Of a stretch of DNA of 64,000 nucleotides, positions 9,715 to 21,201 are shown in pieces. A program made the translations under genes and the position numbers. Each line of letters starts with the position of its first letter. Position 1 is the first letter of the stretch. Origin of the DNA: Haberlea rhodopensis (taxonomy: Eukaryota > Streptophyta > Magnoliopsida > Lamiales > Gesneriaceae); assembly GCA_907163345.1 (NCBI GenBank), contig CAJQUN010001139.1, positions 37,757 to 101,756 of the forward strand, written 5' to 3'. Below the pieces are notes generated by a model. The model saw nothing but the letters and a program-made list of their open reading frames with translations. It was not told the DNA's origin and searched no databases.

Positions 9715-12494
9715 ATATCCCCCACTAAAAGAATTTCGTCCTCTAAATTAGCACCGGTGTATCACATAACACCCAGGCTACACAACAAGATGAAGCCATA
9801 ACCTCGATTCTTGACCATATCAGAATCGTCTTAAAAAAACGCGAGGATACTTACCTCACATCAAACTCTGAAACAGAGCGACTTACCAAAACCAACATAA
9901 CACCCAAGAGGCAAAACGTACCTCAATGCGGGTCATCCCAAAAGTCAGTCTCTCATGACTGCAAAACAACCAATACTTACGACTGTAGATCGGACATTCA
10001 TCCTTAGTTCTAATACAACTAGTAAGAACGCATCCTGAATGACACCTCAACCGTGAGAACGTTGACCTCGTGTCAAACTCTGGAGTGGAATAGACTTCCA
10101 AATCCATCATAACGTCAAAGAGCGTCAGCACAGCTCAACGCTAATAATCCAAAAGCAGTTAGTCAACTAAAACTGCAAGGATTCGAATCGCTCCAGATTC
10201 CATCGTAGATATCATTCAATGACATCTCTATCATGACTCACGATGTCTAACATACATCGTTACGAGGGAAACACTAGTATACCACGGTGTACACACAGCA
10301 AACCTGGTTTCCACTTCAAAACCTTTTCCATCGAAGGAGCAGTCGCATCATTGCAACTCAATTTGGGCAACTCACGGCCACAGATTCACACAAAAGACAT
10401 CTCACAAGATGTCCACCTCCGGATGTTCCAAGAATCACATCCTGATCATAAATAAACAACCGAGACTCCACAGAGTTTAAAATTCTGAAAGGACTTGCAA
10501 TAAACTCAATGCATCCTCAACGCTTGTGTCGACAGCGACACCCAACCAATCCGAATACCTGCCATCCCTTGATAATCCTTGGATTTAACAATCCAAACTT
10601 GGGAAAGCCATCGCATAACTCGGAGGAAAACACCAATAAGGAAATACCTTAACCCACACAAGATAATCCCTCCTCAAAGGGAGTCAATTAACTTCACGAT
10701 TATTCCTCATAATTATCGTGCCATGGAGATTCTCAATCTCAAGGTGTCCCATATCTCTCATCAGAGATTTAACCATCCAAAAAAATAGCATAACTCTATG
10801 CTTGACAAGAAGGAAATCAATAACTGGCATCCGTATACTCACCGGTATACCTGCCTAAGCACAGACCCTACATGCATACTCAATGCACTTGGCTCAGGTA
10901 TCTACAACATACCCCTAAGTCCCAAACACAACCGTCAGTTCTGAGTCATTCCCATCCAGTGTAGAATGATAATCGACGATCAACAACACGGTGTGATTCC
11001 CAAAATCAACACCACATGCACCGACTTACCGAATCTACAAAGATTCCCAAATAGGTATAATACTACCTCCTTCCCCACAAGGGAAGTTCCATCGAACTCG
11101 AGATCCACAAGTCTCGAACCACCGTTCGGAAAAACTGGATACAATAACACCCATTGTATCCCAAATACACGGGTTCCCTCAGATCGAGTCAATAACGACC
11201 TGATGACTCTATTGTTGGTACTCCAACATCATGAGCTGTCCCAGACAAGTCTCACCAAGATTAAACATAAACGTATACACGTTTCAGTGAGGCATGCACA
11301 ATCTCAACCTCAATGACGTGGTGACTACTAGAGTCCACCACAATCCACATCGTATCACCTTACGATTTGCCAAACTTGGTTCCAACGAGCAGTATAACGG
11401 CTCTAGCAAGCCCCTCATGGTGCTGCACACACGCGGCAGACAAACTAGTCTCTGTCTCTTTAGGTTTACCTCAAATCTACCAACAAGACGGACGTTTCCC
11501 CATGGCATACCATACCATGGAAAGAAAATCAATAGAGTAGTGGGTCTTTACCCAACATTCCTCTAATGCCGATACACCCTGGACACTCCAATGTCCCCAT
11601 GTACTTAACATAACCTGATCCTACTCCCTTAGGACCCATTCTACACCCTCAAGGGTGGTGTGACCATGTCTACCACATGTCACATTGACAGAAAGCGAGT
11701 AATTTCCCCCATGATTACTCCTGTCGTCAAAAACATGGCCAAAAAGCCATTCCAACGAGCATACCCCAAGGGTATCACCACTCGAAATATGATCACCTCA
11801 AACAATTGCTGCGGTAAATCACATGTACAACGCGTTAATCCATTTCTCGAGCGACCCGCTCGGTATAAGGGTCACGTCGACCGGTGACGTAGACACCACC
11901 TTGTGCTCGGCACTGGCACCCAAGGCATACAACTGAATACGTATACTCAACGCATTGTTCATCGTAACGATGATGCATGTCTAATAAGACATCTCCTACA
12001 CCATCGTCATCGTCATCCCGTGACGATACATGCCCACTCATGGCATCTAAGGCATCGTCAACCAGTGACGATACATGTCAACAATGACATCTAACAACCT
12101 AGTCAACTCGTGACGGTCCATGTACATCAACGTATGTCATCCATCATCATGCTAGTAAAATAGTCATAATAAAACATGCATATCAACGCATGCCAGCTAT
12201 AATAATGCTAAATAGAATAACAATATCCCATACCTCATCGCTAACAAGATAGCGGCATACCTGTCTCCGTCACTCGATAACAGTGCGTAATCAGCACCCA
12301 TCGCTCGAAGGCGGCAAAATCTTGTGCTGAGTACATAGCGGCACAATCCATCGCTATAGAATCGACGGCATGATACCTCGTCATATAATAAGTGGCATGA
12401 AACCTCGCTATACACCTGAGCATGAATCATCGTCCACATAATAGCCGAAAGAGGCATCGCTATCAACATATCCGGCGGCACGAATCATCGCCAA

Positions 12495-12690
12495 TCCTCA
12501 TAGAAGAATGAATCATCATCATTGACACAACGGAATGAACCATCACTATCATCCGTGTCATCATAAAGAAATGAATCATCATCATCGACACAGCGGAATG
12601 AACCATCGCTATCATCCGTGTCATCATAAAGAAATGAATCATCATCATCGACACAGCGGAATACATTACCGCTATCATCCGTGTCCGGTG
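12495..12690. repeat. 63-bp tandem array (nested GACAC/GTGTC and AGCG/CGCT stems)
   Basis: GACACA.CGG recurs at 12524, 12587 and 12650, an exact 63-bp period. Each unit contains outer arms GACAC and GTGTC around an inner AGCG-(11 nt)-CGCT hairpin. It is the reverse complement of the 63-bp array in LARD-3 (25487-25800). Confidence 0.87.
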
Positions 12691-12849
12691 GTATAAACCA
12701 TCGCCAATCATCATAGAAAATGTACATAAATAAAGAAATGCATGAATCTTCCTGGTTAAACACATTAAACCTCTTTTATTGTCCCTGTTTCAAATATTCA
12801 TGCACGAAATCATTAGATCTTAATGTAAATGATTAACATCATAGCATCA

Positions 12850-13065
12850 TAACGTCTTATGGCATCTTACCACATAATAATATCGTATGGCCTCTTACCA
12901 TCTGGGCATCTTACCCCGTGGCATCTTACCACATAATAACATCGTATGGCCTCTTACCATATGGGCATCTTACCCCGTGGCATCTTACCACATAATAACA
13001 TCGTATGGCCTCTTACCATATGGGCATCTTACCCCGTGGCATCTTACCACATAATAACATCGTAT
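12850..13065. repeat. 59-bp tandem array of CATCTTA-loop hairpins
   Basis: CCCCGTGGCATCTTACCAC recurs at 12914, 12973 and 13032, an exact 59-bp period. Each unit has three mini-stems around a C[A/C]TCTTA loop: GTGG/CCAC, TATGG/CCATA and GGG/CCC. The same loop class fills part of the GYP-2 LTR at 31110-31320. Confidence 0.88.
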
Positions 13066-13957
13066 ACAACATAATATGAATGCAAACATAAATGCATAAA
13101 TCATAAATACAACCACAACTCATAAATAATCAACATATGAAATTATGGTTCCTTCTTCCTTTTCCACGTAAGCGGAATTCTTCCTCGCTTCTTATGGAAT
13201 CCACGTAAGCGGAATTCTTGCTTCTTACGGAATTGAGTCACTTATCAGTAGTGCATTTCAATGCTTCTTACTTCTCCACGTAAGCAGAATTCTTCCTCGC
13301 TTCTTATGGAGTCCACGTAAGCGGAATTCTTCCTCGCTTCTTATGGAATTTAGCGTAAGTATTAAAATCCTCACTAGGATAACCTTGACTCGTGAAATAC
13401 ACCTCTTATATTTCACAACATACATATGCAAAACGATGCGTATCAACATGTATCATATCATAATGCACTATCTTATGCATACCTTGATTTACCTTGTGTT
13501 AAATAACTAAACACATAATACATGTTACCGTTGGGATGCCCGTGCATATGTATAATCATCATTCCTTTTCGTACTCCATATTTCCTGTAACCTGCAACCA
13601 TTATGGTTAGCAACAATAGCCATATACGCTATGCATCAACCATGCAATAAATATACGCAACCACTTGCATGTCAATACGTATACCAAGACATGTTACCTC
13701 GGAAATATCCCCTTTTTCTGATTTTCTTAAAAATCAGATTCCTTGGCTCATAACATACGGAGTGCCAGACATTACCATTAATGACATCCTATCGCGTTTC
13801 ACACGATTCCTGCAACCACAACGGTTAGCAACACCACTTTTCATATCATAAAAGCACATAAACATATAGTTGTGTCATTCAACATTAATGCCATCATGCA
13901 AAATTATGTGCTATCAACAATTTCCTAGGCCCTTAACAGCCCCAATGAGCAACCACT

Positions 13958-13969
13958 GCTCTGATACCA
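13958..13969 (-). other. Primer-binding site of LARD-2
   Basis: GCTCTGATACCA on the plus strand, four bases from the LTR at 13974; marks this as the 5' LTR side. Confidence 0.92.
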
Positions 13970-13973
13970 CTAA

Positions 13974-16329
13974 TGTAAGGACCCCAAGCCCTTAACCCTT
14001 GATTAGTGTATTAATCAATATGTGTGGCACATGCTTTCAATAAAAATCGATCGGGAAACTCAGATGATACTTTATCATTGAATGGCAGATACAAATTTTC
14101 TTTAATACTCAATGTTATAAGATCATCATCCTAACAACAATTAGACTCATAAAGTACGCCCATTACCATCCCCTTTACACCACTTTTTACATTGTGGACC
14201 TTTATAAAAATTTGGGCAGAGTCTCCCCATAAATTGAGCTATCCCGAAACAAAAGCACATCACATAACATAATTCCCGGCCAGGGAAAACACAATACTCA
14301 ACAGAATACTACAACACTAAGTAAATTCCCAGCCAGAGAAGACACCACACATAAGACAACAAAAGTGGGTTTCAACACCCACATAATACACCAATGACTC
14401 TCATATCATTTAGCAATTCTACCTCTAATTGCATGCAACATAAAATGAAAGAGAGAAAGGCTCATGCCTTTATAAACAATCCATATACAAGTATAATCGT
14501 GCTCACATGCGAGCATCATGAATATGTATATAACCCTCAGGTGTATATAAGTACCCTGTACGATACCGTGCTCCATCAAGCCCTGGTACCACGATCCTGG
14601 GAGTACATCCAATCAACAGCTCGAGCTCATCTCCAAAGCCATCGATGTACCTGTTCACCTGCCCCAACAGAGACAGCCCCCAACGGGGTGAGCATACCAA
14701 TACACAAAATCCCATAATCACAATAATGAAATTCATAATTTACAACAAAAGTAAATACTAATGAATTTTAATGATACTCCCTGGATGGCAACGTCCTCAT
14801 CCAGGATTCCGTGTACTGTCCCTGTTCTCACAATCATCAAACTCATCAAATCTCAAAAATCAGTAAATCAACACATTGTTTTAACTCATCGTATGCCTAA
14901 TTCTCGAATGTCAATATATATGATTCCAAATTCATTATACAGGCAAATATGGATATCTCAATAACAAATACTGATTTCTCAACCTCGCTATCAATCACAG
15001 ATAGCTCAAATATCCAGTACCCCATATACCTTGTAAGAGTTATCCTACTCCAGTGTCACGCACGCTTGTGGCGGCGATATCAAGATTTGGTCGTTCCTTG
15101 GCTATATCAACATATATATATAACCATACGCACAATTATTCAATGAAATCAAAATACATTATGCATTTCACAAATGCTCTCATATGAAGAAATGCTCGTA
15201 CGTAGCACGTACCTTAAATCTCCGAAGTCCGAGCCAAACCTTGCTCGAGTTCCATGCCCCGAGGAACGATGTGCTAACACGATAAATAATTCACAATTAT
15301 TTACGAACATGTAACCCATGCTCAAGCACATCCATAACCCTCAAAATATTGCCAACACACGACAATTAACCATTTAAAAGACCCGGGGCAGGGTACATGC
15401 AGGGAGGGAAACAATTGAGACATCAACGAAAAATGCTCAAGAACTCCCCTACAATTTCGAACCCTCACTCCACAATTCGAACCCAAAATAAGCACCATAA
15501 ATCATCTAAAACATGAATTAATCGATCACTAACAAGAATCACCGCCCCCTAGCCAAAACCCCTAAAAATCGAACTCAAACCCTACGAAATTGGGGAAAAT
15601 TCGAACAAAAAAAACTCACAAAATGGCAGGGAAATTCATGAGAAGCATGAAAAAGGGGTAAGGAAGGTTACCCATACGAAGATCGGAAGGAAAACGGACG
15701 AAAATCGAAGAACCCTAGAATTTGGGTCTGTGCGCTTTCCTGCAAAATCCGAACGCAACTCGCGACTAAACTTCGAATTGATGGTGTAGGAAGCTGCGCC
15801 TGGACGAGACGAAGCCAACGGCGGGTCGGACGCGCCGAACGGCGGCCGGACGGCGGCCGGACGGCGACGGGCGCAGCGCTTTTACGCGCTGGGGTTGGGG
15901 GCGACGGGAAGAGGGCCGACGCGAGGAGAGAGAGAGACGGGCTGGAGGAGCTGAAATGAATTTTAAAATTAAAATCTCGGGTTCAACTGGTATTTATAGC
16001 AAAAATACCCCGAAACACTAATAGCCCCACAAATACATCATGATTCATTAAAAATCATCTGTTTTCAAAAATTCTCTCTCTAACTCTAAAACCCCCTACC
16101 GGTGCCCACACAAAGCACCCCAGATCCCGAGTCACACTAAAAACCCAACTCTTAGGTTTTTCACCCAAATGAGAATACAATCTCAACCTCGGGATCCAAC
16201 GATCCCAACTACCCAAATAAACGAGCCCAGAAGGCCCAACACCACGATTAAACTCCAAATCGCCACGTAAAACAACTTTAGGGGTTATTAACACTCCGGG
16301 ATTAACATCTATAATCCCTGGTCATCACA
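13974..16329 (-). mobile_element. LARD-2 5' LTR
   Basis: A 2356-bp LTR with ends TGTAAGG...CATCACA. It contains the ACGT inverted repeat (near 15195), the telo-box-like AACCCTAG (near 15713), a GC-rich leader with a duplicated CGGCCGGACGG motif (15840-15870), and a TATA box at 15991-15998. Confidence 0.94.
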
Positions 16330-16334
16330 ACCAT

Positions 16335-17365
16335 CATTCTCCGTGGGGTGAGAATAATTGAGGTTTGACAGTTGGTTTTGGGATTTGGGTATGATTGGAG
16401 ATACCCGAGTCCATTGCATTGTGTATGCATGTTATGTTGGTGTATGGGCATGTATGCCGTGTGTGTATACGGATGCCAACTTTGTGTTGTTCCTTGTTGA
16501 ACGTCGAGTTTGTATGCTTGGTTTGGTGGATCTCCGGTGTGAGATTTTGGAACCTTGAGATCGGTAATCTCGATGGCACGATGCATTCTGATGAATGATC
16601 GTGAGGGTTGTTTTTGACTTCCCCTGAGGAGGGATCGTCGTGTGTTGGAACCATGGTAGTTCTTGTTGGATAATTCGATAGCCTCCCTGTTTTAGGATTG
16701 TTGGATCCAAGGATAAATGAGGGATGGCCGGGATTCAGGTTTGTTTAGTGTCATGGTTGACACGTGTGTAGGAATGCAATTGATTGTCTTGCATGTCCTT
16801 GTGGAACTTGAGACCTTATGGAGTCTCGATAGTGTGCTTTGGACCAAGATGGGATTTCTTGGAACACCTTGTTTTAGACTTCGGTGGTGGCATGTTTTGT
16901 GTGGATCAGTGACCGTGGGTAACCCGATCCGGGTTGCAAGTTCTGCAACTACTCCTTTGGAGGAGATGAACTGGGAAGCGAAAACCGGATTTTCTGTGAG
17001 TATACTGTTGTATACTAGTGGTCCCCATCATGACGATGCGTGTCAAGCATCGTGGGCAAGTGGTGAATATCATGGAGTGATATCTATGTCAGAACCAAGG
17101 GAGATTTGGTTGATTCGTAGTTGTGGTGGACTGACTTCTGGGACAATTCACATCGAGGTATGTTGTTATCTTTTGGGTTTGTATGGATTTTGGTGTTTGC
17201 TCTATTTTAGAGCTTGGTGCGAGATTGGTGTCCTCGCAATTGTTAATTCGATTCTAATGTGGTCCAGAATTGAGGTTGTGGCTTTGTTTTGTTTGTGTAG
17301 TCCTAGTGTTGCGTGGAGTACACCGGTGCAATTTCGAGGACGAAATTTTATTAGTGGGGGATAAT
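16335..17365 (+). mobile_element. LARD-0 interior, part 2, with polypurine tract
   Basis: It resumes LARD-0 after LARD-2 and ends TTTCGAGGACGAAAT...TTAGTGGGGGATAAT just before the LTR. A 215-codon open frame (16717-17364) runs into the polypurine tract, but it has no recognisable domain and is broken in LARD-3, so I do not call it a gene. Confidence 0.85.
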
Positions 17366-19948
17366 TGTGATGTCCGGGGATTAATGGTGTTAACTCCGGT
17401 GTGGTATTAATCCTTGATGGATTTTCAATTGTGGCAATTAGGAATTAATTGCGGTGTTGGGTCTCCCGAGGTTGTTGAATCGAGCATTTGGGACCGTTGG
17501 ATCCAAAGTTTGAGATTGTATTCTCATTTTGGTAGAAAACCTATGAGTTGGGTTTTTAGTGGGACTTGGAGTCTGAGGGTGCCTTATGTTGGGGCCAGTC
17601 TGGGGATTTGATGTTGGAGAGAGAGTTTTTGTAAACAGATGATTTTTAATGAATCATGATGTATTTGTGGAGGTATTGGTATCTTGGGGCATTTTTGCTA
17701 TATATACCAGTTGGACTCGGGATTCTGTCATTTGGAATCCATTTCTCTCCTCTCCTCTCCCTCACGTCTCTCTCTCACCCCAAACCCTTTCCCTTTCCCT
17801 TTGATGAGCAAAAATCCATGGAGGCTCGACCTAGGAGCCGGATTTCTCGAAGATAATCAGGTATTTAACTTCCCCTCACCATTGGCTTCGTTTGGGTGGT
17901 AATATTGTAGTTTTTGGTTGGGTTTTTGGTGGGTTATGAAATTGGGGATTTTTGGTTAAAAATCCAAGTTGAGTTTTTATAGTTTTTATTGGTCCTTATT
18001 GACGTATTTGAGGTGTTGAAGGTGTAGGGGGTGTTGGTTTTGAGTTTGGGTGTGAAAAACACCATGGAAGGAATATTTTGGAAAATTGCAGGTGGCGATC
18101 GATCGCCGAGGAGGGGCGATCGATCGCGACGAGCAGCTGCTAAAAATCGAAGATGATGAACAGTAGCGGCGAACGATCGCATGGTTGAGGCGATCGATCG
18201 CGAGCGGGTTGGCGATCGATCGCGAGGATTGGCGATCGATCGCGATAAGACGCTGGTTGGCCACTGGAGTGTGGCGATCGATCGCGATAAAGGTGGCGAT
18301 CGGTAGCCACCCGAAGGAAAGTGTTTTTTTTTGAAATTTTTGGAATATGTCGGGATTTTGGAACCGAGGTTTAAAGGGGCCGTTTCCGGGGCAATGTTCA
18401 CATTCCAATGGGAATGTTAGACTTTTAAAATGGTTTGGTTGGAGCCAAGTTAATTAAACGGAACTATCGGTTGAGTTTTTGGCTATCTTTTAAACTTGTA
18501 AAATGGTTTATTTTGGGTATTATGCATGCTTAGCCGGGTGGCTTTTATTTTGGTAATCGTCATGGATAGACGATATGTTTGGGAGTTTTGAACATGCTTG
18601 GGCACGTGGTTGCATGCTTATGCTTGATTGTGGGTTGTTTTTGCGTTTTAGCACATCTTTCTCGAGGCATGGGACTCAACAATGTTTGGCTTGGACTGCG
18701 GAGACTTAAGGTACGTATGACGTATGAGCATAACTTATTATAATATTGCAACTGTAAAATGCATGGTATGTGATAATTGTATTAAATGGGCATTGGAACA
18801 CATGGTGTGTGATAATTGCATCATACGGACATTGAAATATGTGGCATGTGGTAATTGCATCGAATAGGTATTGAAATGCATGGTGCATGACACTTGCTAT
18901 AAATGGATAACGATATGCATGGTAAATGGTATTCGCGTCAAATGGATTATACATTGGGAACCATATGTTGTCGTTATTGAGCGAGCAATGATTTGGGATG
19001 CTGTCGCCGTTGAGCGACCATTGGTTATGACGCCGCTATTGTTGAGCGTGCGCGGGGTTTAGAATGCCGCTATTGTGGAGCGAGCAATGAAATAGGAATA
19101 TGGAATCATTGAATTGATTTATGTGATATTTACGATCTTTTAATATAATGATTTTTCCACATTGATTATGGAACTGGCATAACAGAACGATATTAGTTAA
19201 TCTTTGTGACGATTAACTGGCTTTGGGAATTTGACGAGGTTGGTTATTTTGAGAACAGGGACAATACAGGGGATCCCGGATGAGGGTGTTACCATCCAGG
19301 GAGTATCATTTAAATTATGGCATTTACATTTTGTAAATTATGAATTGCAACGTTATGATTATTGGATTGGTGCTATTGGTATGCTCACCCCGTGTGGGGG
19401 CTGTCTCTGTTGGGCAGGTGTTACAGGTGTAGCAGTGGCTTTGGAGTTGAGCTCGGGCTACTGATTTGAGGTACTTCCAGGATCGAGGTACCAGAGCTGG
19501 TTGGATAGGCACATAGATCCAGAGTTGAGATCGAGTTGCGCTTGGGAGGTGCTTCCAGGGTCGAAGCACCAGTAACGGTATCCAGTAGAGTGTTTTATAC
19601 ATTAGATACACACATGTTCATTGATTGCTCTTATGTGAGTACATTTTACGTGTATATGGAATGTATAAATGGGCTACGGCTCTTCTCTATTCATTTATGG
19701 TTTGCATGCAATTAAATAAGGACTTGCTAAATGAAGTAAGAGCATGTTAGTGTATTATGAGGGTGCATGTTATATGAATAATCTTGGTTGGGGAATTTGA
19801 ACATTATGTGGATTGAATGCAAGAAATTTTCTGGATAGCATATGGTGTTGCACTTGCATATGGTTTTCCCCATGATAGTATGATTATATGCACTAATGGT
19901 ATGGCTTAATACACTAATAACGGGGTTAAGGGCACGGGGGTCCTTACA
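17366..19948 (+). mobile_element. LARD-0 3' LTR, divergent subfamily
   Basis: A 2583-bp LTR, TGTGATGTCC...GGGGTCCTTACA, with a TATA box TATATATA at 17699-17706. The first ~550 bp and last ~700 bp align with other LARD LTRs. The middle (about 17930-18420) instead holds GCGATCGATCGC palindromes, as in the chromovirus LTRs, and 18950-19090 has GAGCG-rich units. This looks like a mosaic LTR. The ACGT inverted repeat is present as GGTACGTATGACGTATG near 18710. Confidence 0.88.
18094..18303. repeat. GCGATCGATCGC palindrome cluster in LARD-0 LTR
   Basis: Several copies of the 12-bp palindrome, with short spacers, some degraded (for example GAACGATCGC near 18172). It lies downstream of the TATA box, so it would be transcribed. 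LARD-1 to LARD-4 LTRs lack this cluster. Confidence 0.9.
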
Positions 19949-20464
19949 TGTGTAACCATATTGCATAATCCATAATCCAATATATATCGTAATGAGTTTA
20001 TTTTAATGCACCTCGCTCAAATGTGACATGCGGCAATACCCTCGCTTCAACATTTGGCGGCAAAGCATTAAAATCATCACACCAATATACATGCAACCAC
20101 AATGCATAATCAATGATGTATATAAAATGCAGGTTACCATTTCGTGTCTTTCAACCCTGGCCTTAGCCTTTCATGTCATATCATCCCTACAGGAACAATC
20201 CCAAACTATGAGCATATAGTAATCCATATTCACCACAATATGATTATAATGAGTAAATGCATAAATCATGAGTACAAAGTACTTCATGTATTCCAATGCA
20301 TTTCAAAATGCTCCCTTTGGTTGTCCCTGTGCCACAACTCACAATCATAATCACAGATTATATTATGATTTCATAGATGTCATGACATATAATTATTCCA
20401 CTATGATCACATATCATAAAAGCACATAAGCAAAATAGTTGTGTCACACAACAGTAACTACCAT
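19949..20464 (-). mobile_element. Relic of a minus-strand LARD-like interior
   Basis: 516 bp between LARD-0 and LARD-3. 20025-20075 has CTCGCT...GCGGCA units like the GYP-3 LTR near 39570-39760. 20400-20450 (CATATCATAAAAGCACATAA) matches the interior just inside the PBS of LARD-2 and LARD-4. No gene. It probably held LARD-3's target site: ACCAT precedes LARD-3 at 20460-20464. Confidence 0.55.
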
Positions 20465-20796
20465 TGTGATGACCTGGGATTATAGATGTTAATCCCGGAG
20501 TGTTAATAACCCCTAAAGTTTGTTTTTACGTGGCGATTTGGAGTTTAATCGCGGTGTTGGCCCTCCCGAGCTCGTCTATTTGGGCAGTTGGGATCGTTGG
20601 ATCCTGAGGTTGAGATTGTATTCTCATTTCGGTGAAAAACCTATGAGTTGAGTTTTTAGTGTGACTCGGGATCTGTGATGCTTTGTGTGGGCACCGATAG
20701 GGGGTTTTGAAGTTAGAGAGAGAGTTTTGAAAACAGATGATTTTTAAGGAATCATGATGTATTTGTGGGGCTGTTGGTATTTCGGGGAAATTTTGC

Positions 20797-20804
20797 TATA
20801 TATA
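20797..20804 (+). promoter_or_regulatory. TATA box in LARD-3 5' LTR
   Basis: TATATATA in GCTATATATACCAG, ~332 bp into the LTR, followed by a pyrimidine-rich CTCTCTCTC stretch that could mark the 5' leader. The 3' LTR copy is at 29175-29182. Confidence 0.65.
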
Positions 20805-21201
20805 CCAGTTGAACCCGAGATTTTAAGTTTAGAAATCATTTTCGTCCACCTTGCCGCCTCTCTCTCTCTCTCCCCGCGTTCTGCCCATTTCCCGTCGCCC
20901 CAACCCCCGCGCGTAAAAGCACCGCCGTCGGGCCGCCATCCGGCGCGTCCGACCCACCAACGGCTTCGTCTCTTCCAGGCGCACCTTTCCATACCAGGAA
21001 TTCGAAGTTTCATCGCGATTTGGGTTCGGATTTGGCAGAAAAGCGCAGATGCCCAATTTCTAGGGTTCTTCGATTTTCGAACGATTTCCTTCCGATTTTG
21101 AATTGGGTAACCTCCCTTACCCCTTTTTCATTATTCTCATGTAATTCCCTGCCATTTTTGGTGATGTTGGTTCGAAATATTTCCCTGTATGCGTAGGGTT
21201 A

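Larger units (their letters stand above)
9715..13973 (-). mobile_element. LARD-2 interior (non-coding)
   Basis: The 3' end (9715-9745) has the polypurine tract TAGTGGGGGATAT and the TTAGAGGACGAAAT sequence that in Ty3/gypsy elements follows integrase, but no integrase frame precedes it. 9750-11850 is unique AT-rich sequence with no arrays. 11880-12480 holds scattered RGCG/CGCY hairpins. Then come a 63-bp array, a 59-bp array, and AAGCG/CGCTT hairpins at 13165-13350. The PBS is at the 5' end. A few frames of 70-116 codons exist but none is conserved in the other copies. Confidence 0.85.
7393..16329 (-). mobile_element. LARD-2, complete minus-strand non-autonomous element
   Basis: Both LTRs, interior, PBS and polypurine tract are present. 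It is flanked by the 5-bp duplication ACCAT (7388-7392 and 16330-16334), so this is a true insertion into LARD-0. Total 8.9 kb: LTRs 2322 and 2356 bp, interior ~4.26 kb. No gag, protease, RT or integrase motif is found in any frame, so it must have been copied by another element's proteins (inference). Confidence 0.95.
4632..19948 (+). mobile_element. LARD-0, plus-strand non-autonomous element interrupted by LARD-2
   Basis: PBS at 4636, interior 4632-7392 continued at 16335-17365, polypurine tract GTGGGGGATAAT just before 17366, and a 3' LTR 17366-19948. Its 5' LTR is not at its left side; LARD-1's opposite-strand LTR is there instead, with TTAGT at the junction. Continuity across LARD-2 is shown by LARD-3, where the matching sequence (around 27745-27790, ...TCATTCTCCACGGG...) runs without a break. 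Net interior is ~3.8 kb and non-coding. Confidence 0.88.

Noticed and set aside
16717..17364. 215-codon open frame in the LARD-0 interior running into the polypurine tract
   Set aside because: No recognisable domain, and the collinear sequence in LARD-3 has stops (only a 68-codon piece at 28172-28378); the final residues are just the polypurine tract.
17934..18401. 155-codon frame across the palindrome cluster (also 22285-22680 and 44199-44534)
   Set aside because: GATCGATC runs give repeated RSIA/DRSP words in all frames on both strands.
20829..21101. Proline/arginine-rich frames in the GC-rich LTR leader (also 4043-4303, 9158-9406, 29132-29511, 52962-53348)
   Set aside because: Frames differ between LTR copies and are broken by the 11-bp slippage; GC-rich leader DNA simply lacks stops.
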